Positions 1 to 6,085 of a stretch of 12,321 bases of DNA are shown here, in pieces. This DNA is from JBGLNJ01 sp964353405. Its GTDB lineage: Bacteria; Chloroflexota; Anaerolineae; Fen-1058. Location: contig CAYGWJ010000433.1 of the NCBI GenBank assembly GCA_964353405.1, forward strand, positions 1 to 12,321. The letters are read 5' to 3'. The notes beneath the pieces were generated by a model. It was given only the letters and a program-made list of their open reading frames with translations, did not search any database and was not told where the DNA came from. Position 1 is the first letter of the stretch; each line of letters begins with the position of its first letter. Both the position numbers and the translations under genes were made by a program.

Positions 1-1
1 C

Positions 2-1786
2 TGGGTGTGCGGCGCGCCGTGCGAAGCGGCCTGCCGGCGCGGCAAGATTGACGAGCCGATTGCCATCCGCGCGCTCAAGCGCTTTGTGGACGACCGCTAC
101 GGCGTCTACCTGGGCGAGACCGGCGAAGCGCAACAACCGCCGGCCTGGCCGACCTATGTTGGCCCCACGCGCGATTTCGACCTGGGCAACTCGACGATGC
201 CCAGCACCCGCAAGAGCCTGATCGCCGCCGGCAAGCGCGGACAAACGCTTCGCGCCGGCAAGCGCGCCAGCCCTGAGCGTAGCCGAAGGGTTGCCATCGT
301 CGGCGCGGGTCCAGCGGGCATTTCGTGCGCGCACGACCTGGCATTGCTCGGCCATGACGTGACGATCTTTGAAGCCGCGTCCGTGGCCGGTGGGATGCTG
401 CGGCTGGGTGTGCCCGAATATCGGCTGCCGCGCGATGTGATTGACCTCGAAATTCAAGCCGTGCTCTCGCTCGGCCCCACGCTCAAGCTGAACCAGGCTT
501 TGGGCCGCGATTTTTCGCTGGCCGATTTGCGCCGCGAGTTTGATGCCGTCTTTATCGGCATCGGCTCGTATGGCAGCCGCAAGCTGAATGTGGAAGGCGA
601 GCAGATGGACGGCGTGCTGCGCGCGGTGGATTTTCTCATCAACGTCAACCTCGGCGGCTATAACCTCGACCTCGGCAATCGCGTGCTGGTGATCGGCGGC
701 GGCAACGTGGCGATGGACGTAGCGCGCACGGCTGCGCGGCTGGGCGAGCCGACCCAATCGGGCGGCGACCTGGCCGTGGCGCTGGACGTGGCGCGCACCG
801 CTCGCCGCCTGGGCAAGACGCAGGCCGTCGAGTGCCTTGTCGTCGAGGATCGCGGCGAGATGCTGGCCGATCCCATCGAGATCGCACAGGCACAAGAAGA
901 AGGCATCCTCATCCACAACCATGTCGCGCCCAGGCGCATCGTCGGCGCAAGCGGGCGTGCGACCGGCGTCGAGACGTTGAGCGTCTCGCGCGCCTTTGAC
1001 GAGCGCGGGCGCTTTAATCCGCAACTGACAGCGGGCACAGAAAAAGTCTGGGGGTGCGACAGCGTGATCGTCGCCATCGGGCAGACGGGCGAGTTTGACT
1101 GGGTGAAGCCCGAAGACGGCGTAAGTGTCACGCCGCGCGGGACGCTGGCCGTGGACCAGGAAACGCTCGCCACGACCGCGCCCGGCGTATTCGCCGGGGG
1201 CGACATTGCGTTTGGCCCGCGCCTCATCATCACCGCCGTCGCGGATGGACAACGCGCTGCGCGGGGCATCCACACTTTTCTGCAAAACGTCCAGCCGCGC
1301 ATCGTCCGCAAAGCGTTCTTTACGCCCATCCCCAAGCGTGAATACGCAGACGTCGGCCCGCTGCGAGATTATTTGCGTTGGCCGCGCCGGCAGCCGCCCG
1401 CGCTGCCCATCGAGCGGCGCATCGGCGTGGCGCGCGTCGAGGTCGGCTTTGACGAGAGGACCGCGCGCGAGCAAGGCGGACGCTGTCTCATCTGTTCCAT
1501 GAACCCGATCTTTGACGGCGACCTGTGCATTGCGTGCAACGGGTGCGTGGACGTGTGCCCGATGGACTGTTTGAAGCTCGTGCCAGTCTCGGCTGTCGAA
1601 GGCGATGCGACCGTCGCCGCCGTCATTCAATCGCGCAGCGCGCAGTGGCAACAGGCCAGCGTGATGCTGCTCGATCCGGCGCGCTGCATTCGCTGCGGGC
1701 TGTGCGCCGCTCGCTGCCCGACGGAAGCCGTCAGGATGGAGTCGTTCCAGTTCACCGAACAGGTTCAATTCACGGAGGCGAAATGA
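2..1786 (+). CDS. GltD-like FAD/NAD(P)-binding oxidoreductase with C-terminal 2x[4Fe-4S] domain (5' partial)
   Basis: The reading frame is open from the first full codon, so the true start lies upstream of the window. Residues here are counted from codon 5. The N-terminus shows a GltD-type Fe-S segment (C2, C6, C10 in CGAPCEAAC). Next come an FAD dinucleotide fold (GAGPAG, 100-105), an NAD(P) fold (GGGNVA, 231-236) and a second FAD motif (FAGGD, 396-400). The C-terminus is a bacterial-ferredoxin-like domain with cysteines 508/511/514/518 and 561/564/567/571, enough for two [4Fe-4S] clusters; C494 and C497 lie just before it. This layout resembles GltD, NfnB and DsrL, which move electrons between NAD(P)H and Fe-S partners. 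The stop overlaps the cytochrome b start (ATGA), so I infer it feeds or draws electrons from the bc-type complex downstream. Two oddities are a 17-codon insertion before the FAD motif and a duplicated helix after the NAD(P) motif. The exact acceptor is unknown. Confidence 0.9.
   Translation, partial: WVCGAPCEAACRRGKIDEPIAIRALKRFVDDRYGVYLGETGEAQQPPAWPTYVGPTRDFDLGNSTMPSTRKSLIAAGKRGQTLRAGKRASPERSRRVAIVGAGPAGISCAHDLALLGHDVTIFEAASVAGGMLRLGVPEYRLPRDVIDLEIQAVLSLGPTLKLNQALGRDFSLADLRREFDAVFIGIGSYGSRKLNVEGEQMDGVLRAVDFLINVNLGGYNLDLGNRVLVIGGGNVAMDVARTAARLGEPTQSGGDLAVALDVARTARRLGKTQAVECLVVEDRGEMLADPIEIAQAQEEGILIHNHVAPRRIVGASGRATGVETLSVSRAFDERGRFNPQLTAGTEKVWGCDSVIVAIGQTGEFDWVKPEDGVSVTPRGTLAVDQETLATTAPGVFAGGDIAFGPRLIITAVADGQRAARGIHTFLQNVQPRIVRKAFFTPIPKREYADVGPLRDYLRWPRRQPPALPIERRIGVARVEVGFDERTAREQGGRCLICSMNPIFDGDLCIACNGCVDVCPMDCLKLVPVSAVEGDATVAAVIQSRSAQWQQASVMLLDPARCIRCGLCAARCPTEAVRMESFQFTEQVQFTEAK
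239..289 (+). repeat. In-frame 17-codon insertion carrying a dispersed repeat-like sequence
   Basis: Family members usually read GKR-VAIVGAGPAG without a break. Here 17 codons (239-289) separate GKR from VAIVG. The insert contains a second copy of the 13-bp GCCGGCAAGCGCG (227-239 and 254-266, 27-bp period). Bases 271-290 read CCCTGAGCGTAGCCGAAGGG, an imperfect palindrome with CCCT/AGGG ends. I recall similar sequences as highly dispersed repeats in Chloroflexota genomes, translating as SPERSRR in this frame, but the window holds only one copy. The reading frame is kept, so the protein probably tolerates a surface loop here. Confidence 0.6.
698..820 (+). repeat. Internal 23-codon duplication in the NAD(P)-binding domain
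   Basis: The helix following the NAD(P) motif occurs twice: VAMDVARTAARLG (codons starting at 707) and VALDVARTARRLG (codons starting at 776). The period is 69 bp, so the frame is intact. DNA similarity between the copies is high but not perfect. GltD relatives normally have one such helix. Some distant GltD-like families may carry an insert here, so it could be a family trait and not a recent event. Confidence 0.6.
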
Positions 1787-2523
1787 GCATTCAAACCAAG
1801 AGCCGCTGGAGCTTGATCACCGAGTCGCGCGTGTGGCGCTCGTTCTTCCGGCACGGCTGGCCCGATAACCCCCTCGACCGCTCGCTCACGATGACGAGCA
1901 ATGTGTTCTTTCACTTGCACCCGGTCAAGGTGAGCCGCAAGAGTCTGCGGTGGTCGTACTCGTTCGGCCTGGGCGTGATGAGTGTGATCACTTTCGCCGT
2001 GCTCGTGTTTACCGGCGTGCTGCTCATGTTCTATTACGTGCCGTCGGTGGAGCGCGCCTATCCGGCGATGAAAGAGATCCAGTTGTCCGTGCCGTTGGGC
2101 CAGTTCACGCGCAACATGCACCGCTGGACGGCCCACGCGATGGTGCTGGTCGTCATCCTGCACATGGTGCGCGTGTTTTACACGGGCGCGTACAAGCCGC
2201 CGCGCGAGTTCAACTGGCTCGTCGGCGTGGGGCTGCTGCTGCTCACTTTGGGCGCCAGCTTTACGGGCTACCTGCTGCCGTGGGATCAGCTTTCATTCTG
2301 GGCCATCACGGTCGGGACGAATATCGCAGGCTATGCGCCGGTCGTCGGCGCGTCCATGCGCGAGATGCTGCTGGGTGGAGCGGAGGTCGGCCAGAACGCG
2401 CTGATTCGTTTCTACACCTTGCACGTCGCCATCCTGCCGCTCGTCATCGCGCTTGTCATCTCGCTGCATCTCTGGCGCGTGCGCAAAGATGGCGGCCTAG
2501 CCGCCAACGACATTTCTGATTGA
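1783..2523 (+). CDS. Cytochrome b6-type N-terminal subunit of a Rieske/cytochrome b complex
   Basis: This 246-aa membrane protein is the haem-bearing half of a split cytochrome b, the quinol-oxidising core of bc/b6f complexes. ATG 1783 follows a GGAGG-type ribosome binding site (1774-1778) and overlaps the previous stop; the longer in-frame extension back to 1525 lies inside the upstream gene and is rejected. Four helices are visible at about 61-82, 113-133, 144-164 and 211-233. The haem b ligands are H113/H127 in helix B and H214/H229 in helix D. The 15-residue step in helix D matches b6-type proteins, while mitochondrial cytochrome b has 14. Conserved GYLLPWDQ, GGAEVGQ and RFYTLH segments agree. 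There is no cysteine anywhere, so the covalent haem ci/cn of cytochrome b6 is not expected. It would pair with the subunit IV-type protein encoded next. Confidence 0.95.
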   Translation: MSIQTKSRWSLITESRVWRSFFRHGWPDNPLDRSLTMTSNVFFHLHPVKVSRKSLRWSYSFGLGVMSVITFAVLVFTGVLLMFYYVPSVERAYPAMKEIQLSVPLGQFTRNMHRWTAHAMVLVVILHMVRVFYTGAYKPPREFNWLVGVGLLLLTLGASFTGYLLPWDQLSFWAITVGTNIAGYAPVVGASMREMLLGGAEVGQNALIRFYTLHVAILPLVIALVISLHLWRVRKDGGLAANDISD

Positions 2524-2669
2524 GGATTGCTGATTTCAGATTAGGAGACTGTCGGAGAATCCGTAGTTTAGGGCCTTGTGCCCGTCTGATTTCAGACTAG
2601 AGAGTTCAGTCAATAATCAGCAATCAAAAATCAAAAATCAGCAATCAAGAATCAGCAATGGAGTAGCAA
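2524..2669. repeat. AT-rich intergenic region with direct and inverted repeats between the two cytochrome b genes
   Basis: This 146-bp gap is far more AT-rich than its surroundings. AATCAGCAAT occurs three times (2615-2624, 2636-2645, 2650-2659), and its complement ATTGCTGATT lies at 2526-2535, so the region can fold back on itself. TGATTTCAGA(T/C)TAG is repeated at 2531-2544 and 2587-2600. Smaller hairpins sit inside: GGGC/GCCC (2571-2583) and GTCTGA/TCAGAC (2584-2597). No U-tract follows, so it does not look like a standard terminator. It may be a dispersed repeat insertion or an RNA-processing site. No gene is seen here. Confidence 0.6.
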
Positions 2670-3440
2670 ATGGCGACTCAAACTCCGGTGACGGATGAAA
2701 TATTCCCAAAGCACGCGAACAAGACGTATTCGCTGGTACAAGTCGTGCGGGGCGAAGGCCCGCTGGTGGGCAAAGGGCCGGACGATACGATCTTTTCGTT
2801 CCCGGTCGTGCTGCTGTGGGAGATTGTGCTTTTGTTGGGAGTGACGCTGGCGATTTTTGTGTTCTCGCTGTTCAAGCAAGCGCCGCTGGAAACGATTGCC
2901 AACCCGCTCGTCACGACCGATCCCGCCAAAGCGCCGTGGTACTTTGTGGGCTTGCAGGAATTGCTGGAGCACATGCACCCGCTGGTGGCGGGCGTCATTA
3001 TCCCCGGCTTGCTCGTGCTGTTCCTCGCGGCGGTTCCTTACCTGGATAACGCGCGCGCGAATGCCGGTGTATGGTTTTCCTCGGCGCGCGGCAAGCGCAT
3101 CGTCGCGTGGACGGCGCTGTATGCCCTCGTCGTCATACCCGCTTTCATCGCGTTGGACAATGCGTTCAGTCTGCGCGAATTGCTGCGCGCCGTCGCGCCT
3201 GTGTGGGTGGCGCAAGGCTTGTTGCCCGCTGGCATTATCGCGGTGCTCGTCGCGCTGCCGGCGCTGGTGCTGTGGCGCTTGCACGCCGACCCGCGCGAGT
3301 TCATGCTGGCCTTGTTCACGATGATGTTGGTCTCGGCCATCATCTTTACGCTGAGCGGCTTTTTGCTGCGCGGCCCTGGCTTTAAGATGTATTGGCCGTG
3401 GCAAATGCCGAACGGCTATAACCCGTTTGATGGACTGTAG
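2670..3440 (+). CDS. Cytochrome b C-terminal domain (subunit IV/QcrC-like) protein
   Basis: This 256-aa protein is the second half of a split cytochrome b. ATG 2670 has GGAG at 2660-2663, six bases upstream. Hydrophobic helices lie at about 46-68, 106-124, 144-163, 180-202 and 212-233, more than the three of chloroplast subunit IV. The segment DPAKAPWYFVGLQELL (84-99) matches the quinol-oxidation (ef) loop; the usual PEWY is APWY (88-91), so the proton-accepting glutamate of PEWY is missing at that position. I recall such variants from menaquinol-using complexes, so menaquinone is the likely substrate, but this is inference. The C-terminal GPGFKMYWPW (235-244) resembles the tail of QcrC-like proteins. 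The stop codon TAG forms part of an inverted repeat (3437-3479). Confidence 0.9.
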   Translation: MATQTPVTDEIFPKHANKTYSLVQVVRGEGPLVGKGPDDTIFSFPVVLLWEIVLLLGVTLAIFVFSLFKQAPLETIANPLVTTDPAKAPWYFVGLQELLEHMHPLVAGVIIPGLLVLFLAAVPYLDNARANAGVWFSSARGKRIVAWTALYALVVIPAFIALDNAFSLRELLRAVAPVWVAQGLLPAGIIAVLVALPALVLWRLHADPREFMLALFTMMLVSAIIFTLSGFLLRGPGFKMYWPWQMPNGYNPFDGL

Positions 3441-3479
3441 GGGCGACCACGAGGGGCGACCACACAGGGTCGCCCCTAC
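3437..3479. repeat. 12-bp perfect inverted repeat (GTAGGGGCGACC) overlapping a stop codon
   Basis: GTAGGGGCGACC (3437-3448) is matched by GGTCGCCCCTAC (3468-3479) with a 19-base loop. The loop holds another GGGGCGACC (3453-3461), which could pair with the right arm instead, giving a tighter hairpin with a 6-base loop. The left arm includes the TAG stop of the upstream gene. I recall this GGGGCGACC-type hairpin as a common dispersed intergenic repeat in Chloroflexota and other phyla. No U-tract follows, so read-through into the Rieske gene is expected; it may stabilise or split the mRNA. Confidence 0.75.
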
Positions 3480-3493
3480 GAAGGGAATCGAAT

Positions 3494-3994
3494 ATGGCAC
3501 TGAATCTTCAAACGACAAAAAAGAGCGTAACCCGGCGCGAGTTCCTGTCGTGGGTGTGGGGGGTGTCCGTCGTCGCGCTGGTCGGTCAGGCGACGGTGGC
3601 GCTGATCCGATTTTTCCAGCCGCGGGTGACGCCCGGCTCGTTCGGCGGTGAGGTGGTGGCGGGCGACCCGCAAGAGTTCAAGCCCGGCACGGTGAGCCAC
3701 GTGACGCAAGGCCACTTGTACATTTCGCGTCTGGACGACGGCGGCGTGCTGGCGCTATCGCAGCGCTGTACCCACCTGGGCTGCACGGTGCCCTGGCGCG
3801 ACGACGAAGGTCAATTCCATTGTCCGTGCCATAGCTCGCTGTTCGACCGCACGGGCCAAGTCATCGGCGGACCTGCGCCGCGTCCGATGGATATGTATGC
3901 CGTCGGCGTCAAGGACGGCAAGTTGGTGGTGGACACCAGCCACACGATCCAACGCCAAAAGTTTGATGCCTCGCAGGAATATCACCCGAGTTGA
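3494..3994 (+). CDS. Rieske [2Fe-2S] protein with Tat-type N-terminus
   Basis: This 166-aa protein is the electron-accepting Fe-S subunit of the quinol oxidoreductase. ATG 3494 is preceded by GAAGGG (3480-3485). A twin-arginine signal-anchor is seen (TRREFL at 13-18, then a hydrophobic stretch to about 38), placing the soluble head outside the cytoplasmic membrane. The Rieske boxes are CTHLGC (92-97) and CPCHS (110-114). Cluster ligands are C92, H94, C110 and H113, and C97/C112 would form the usual disulfide. GGPAPRP (125-131) is the proline loop. It lies between the cytochrome b genes and the pentahaem cytochrome c gene, with 53 bases before it and nine bases from its stop to the next start. 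Confidence 0.96.
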   Translation: MALNLQTTKKSVTRREFLSWVWGVSVVALVGQATVALIRFFQPRVTPGSFGGEVVAGDPQEFKPGTVSHVTQGHLYISRLDDGGVLALSQRCTHLGCTVPWRDDEGQFHCPCHSSLFDRTGQVIGGPAPRPMDMYAVGVKDGKLVVDTSHTIQRQKFDASQEYHPS

Positions 3995-4003
3995 GGTATG
4001 CCG

Positions 4004-6022
4004 ATGCGCGCTAAAGAAGATTACACTCGCTTTGTCATCGCGGGCCTGGTGCTCGTGGTCGCGATCCTGGTCGCTTTCCAGCTTTACAATCTGCGCGAGC
4101 CGGCGCGCATCCACAGCGCCGAGGCCGCCGATCAAGCGGCGGCGGTGAATGCTGGCCGCGCTCTATTCGCCACAAACTGCACCACGTGCCATGGCCAGAA
4201 CGGCGAAGGCGCCGTAGGCCCGGCGCTCAATTCGCAGGGGCTGCTCAAGACGACCTCGAATGCCACGCTTGCCAGCCTGATCCATACAGGCGTGCCCGGC
4301 TCGGTGATGCCCGCCTGGGGGCAAGAATACGGTGGGCCGCTCACCGACGAGCAGGTGACACAGTTGGTGGCTTTTATTCGCGCGTGGGAGCCTACCGCGC
4401 CCACGCGCAGCGTCGCTGCGATGGGTCAAGCGCCCGATCCCGCGCGCGGCGCGGCCATCTTTGCCAGCACTTGTTTCATTTGCCACGGTGATAATGGCAT
4501 AGGCACCAAACGCGCCCCGGCGATCAACGATCCAGAGCGCCTCAAGCAGTTTGACGATGTGTGGTATCGGGACACGATCGCGAATGGCCGCCCGGCCAAA
4601 GGCATGCCCACGTGGGGCACAGTGCTCTCGCCCGCGCAGATTGACGATCTCGTCGCGCTGATGGGCGCGTGGCGCAAGGGCCAGACGGTGACGCCCGCCG
4701 TTCCGATCAAAGACAATCTCAATGGCGCGCTGTTCGCGCTAGAGAGTGCGGATGCGCTCGATGCCGTCTTTCATCTCAATGCGGCGCTGCCGCAGGCCAG
4801 CGCGCTGCCGCAGGCCAGCGGCGCGCAAGCCGATGGTATCCAGGCCGCGCTCGACGCGATCAAAAAGAACGATTTGATCGCCGCCGACGACCAGGTGCGG
4901 ACGTTGTTGGGCCTGCCGTCTTTCGCCGCCTCAAATGATCCCGTCGAAGCTGGCAAGTATCTCTTCAAGGCCAACTGCGCGCCGTGCCACGGAGATACCG
5001 GCGCGGGAGCCATTGGCCCCAACTTGCACAACAATACGTTCGTCCAATCCAAAAACGATGCCGATCTCTTGGCGTTCATTCTGGCCGGGCGCAGTGGAAC
5101 GGCCATGGCCGGCTTCCAGGGCAAGTTGAGCGACAAGCCATTGGGGCAGATCATCGGCTTGTTGCGCACGTGGCAGCCTACGGCGGCGCCCGCGCAGTCT
5201 GCCAGCACACCCGTGCCGCCGACGAGCACGCCCATGCCCGCTGCAACTCGCGCTGCGACGCCAACTGTGACGGCGACCGTCACTTTTACAGTCGAGGTAG
5301 CGCGTCCATCCAATCCCGGTGGGCCTGGCCCGGCGGTCAACCTGACAGGTGACGAAAAAGCCGGGGCGCAGGTCTTTAGCGCCAACTGTGAGAAGTGCCA
5401 CGGCAAGGAAGGCAAGGGCGGCGTCCCGAACCCCGGCTCGACGGATGGCGAGGTGCCCGCGCTCAACCCGATTGACCCGTCGCTGATCGCCGACGAGGCC
5501 AAGACCTATGCCACCAATCTCGATCTCTTTATCGAGCATGGCTCGATGCCGGAGGGTCCGAGTCCCGTTATCAGCATGACGGCCTGGGGCGATCAAAAGT
5601 TGCTCACGCCGCAGCAAATCGCCAACGTGATCGCCTATGTCATGAGCCTGAACCCGCCGCCCGCGCGGCCCTCCAACGAGGGTGGGCCGAGCCCGGCGCT
5701 TGGCCTGACGGGCGATGTCAAGGCCGGCGCGCAGGTCTTTACCAACTGTGAGAAGTGCCACGGGCTGCAAGGCAAGGGCGGCGTCAAGAACCCCGGCTCG
5801 ACGGATGGCACTGTGCCCGCGTTGAACCCGATTGACGCGACGCTGGCCAGTTCTGATCCCCAGGTCTTTGCCTACAACGTGGACCTGTTCCTCGAGCATG
5901 GCTCGTTGCCGGAGGGTCCCAGCCCGGCGATCAGCATGACGGCCTGGGGTGATCTCAAGATACTCTCGCCTCAGCAGATCGCCAATGTGATCGCCTACGT
6001 CATGAGTCTCAACCGCAAGTAG
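4004..6022 (+). CDS. Membrane-anchored pentahaem cytochrome c (five class I-like domains)
   Basis: I chose ATG 4004 because the GAGG at 3993-3996 sits seven bases from it; an in-frame ATG at 3998 would leave only one base. The 672-aa product has an N-terminal hydrophobic anchor (about 10-28) and no other membrane segment. Five CxxCH haem sites are at C59, C157, C325, C462 and C582. Likely sixth ligands are M102, M201, M368, M525 and M645. A haem-free, helix-prone stretch (about 228-310) separates domains 2 and 3. A Pro/Thr/Ser-rich linker (about 391-434) separates domain 3 from domains 4 and 5, which are near-copies of each other. It is the last gene of the operon, and no cytochrome c1 or f gene is seen, so it probably takes electrons from the Rieske centre and passes them to a periplasmic or surface acceptor. 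Confidence 0.93.
   Translation: MRAKEDYTRFVIAGLVLVVAILVAFQLYNLREPARIHSAEAADQAAAVNAGRALFATNCTTCHGQNGEGAVGPALNSQGLLKTTSNATLASLIHTGVPGSVMPAWGQEYGGPLTDEQVTQLVAFIRAWEPTAPTRSVAAMGQAPDPARGAAIFASTCFICHGDNGIGTKRAPAINDPERLKQFDDVWYRDTIANGRPAKGMPTWGTVLSPAQIDDLVALMGAWRKGQTVTPAVPIKDNLNGALFALESADALDAVFHLNAALPQASALPQASGAQADGIQAALDAIKKNDLIAADDQVRTLLGLPSFAASNDPVEAGKYLFKANCAPCHGDTGAGAIGPNLHNNTFVQSKNDADLLAFILAGRSGTAMAGFQGKLSDKPLGQIIGLLRTWQPTAAPAQSASTPVPPTSTPMPAATRAATPTVTATVTFTVEVARPSNPGGPGPAVNLTGDEKAGAQVFSANCEKCHGKEGKGGVPNPGSTDGEVPALNPIDPSLIADEAKTYATNLDLFIEHGSMPEGPSPVISMTAWGDQKLLTPQQIANVIAYVMSLNPPPARPSNEGGPSPALGLTGDVKAGAQVFTNCEKCHGLQGKGGVKNPGSTDGTVPALNPIDATLASSDPQVFAYNVDLFLEHGSLPEGPSPAISMTAWGDLKILSPQQIANVIAYVMSLNRK
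4784..4819 (+). repeat. Perfect 18-bp tandem duplication (ALPQAS x2)
   Basis: GCGCTGCCGCAGGCCAGC occurs twice in direct succession (4784-4801 and 4802-4819), giving ALPQASALPQAS in the haem-free inter-domain region of the pentahaem cytochrome. Zero mismatches suggest recent slippage. Confidence 0.9.
5305..6019 (+). repeat. Tandem duplication of cytochrome c domains 4 and 5
   Basis: Two copies of a roughly 120-codon unit, each beginning RPSN and ending IAYVMSLN, lie in direct order. The offset is 363 bp before the haem site and 360 bp after it, because the first copy has one extra codon (SAN against TN). Long stretches are identical in DNA, including AACTGTGAGAAGTGCCACGG (5384-5403 and 5744-5763) and the bases coding for NPGSTDG. 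The likeness extends to synonymous positions, so the duplication looks recent or homogenised. Confidence 0.9.
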
Positions 6023-6042
6023 CGCATCTGTTGAGATGATCG

Positions 6043-6080
6043 CCCTCTCGCAAGCTGGCAAGCTTGCGGGAGGGTTTGGC
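6043..6080. terminator. Bidirectional intrinsic terminator between convergent units
   Basis: CCCTCTCGCAAGCT (6043-6056) pairs with AGCTTGCGGGAGGG (6061-6074) around a GGCA loop; one position is a wobble or mismatch depending on strand. TTTGGCTTT follows on the + strand. It lies 20 bases after the cytochrome c stop and 11 bases beyond the trpB2 stop on the other strand, so it can serve both operons. The U-tract is imperfect. Confidence 0.85.
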
Positions 6081-6085
6081 TTTCC

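Noticed and set aside
2652..3518. 288-codon minus-strand open frame
   Set aside because: It lies opposite the cytochrome b C-terminal gene; its product is rich in Arg, Gln and His and matches nothing, as expected of a GC-rich antisense frame.
4931..6061. 376-codon minus-strand open frame
   Set aside because: It is antisense to the pentahaem cytochrome; its apparent internal repeats only mirror the duplicated haem domains.
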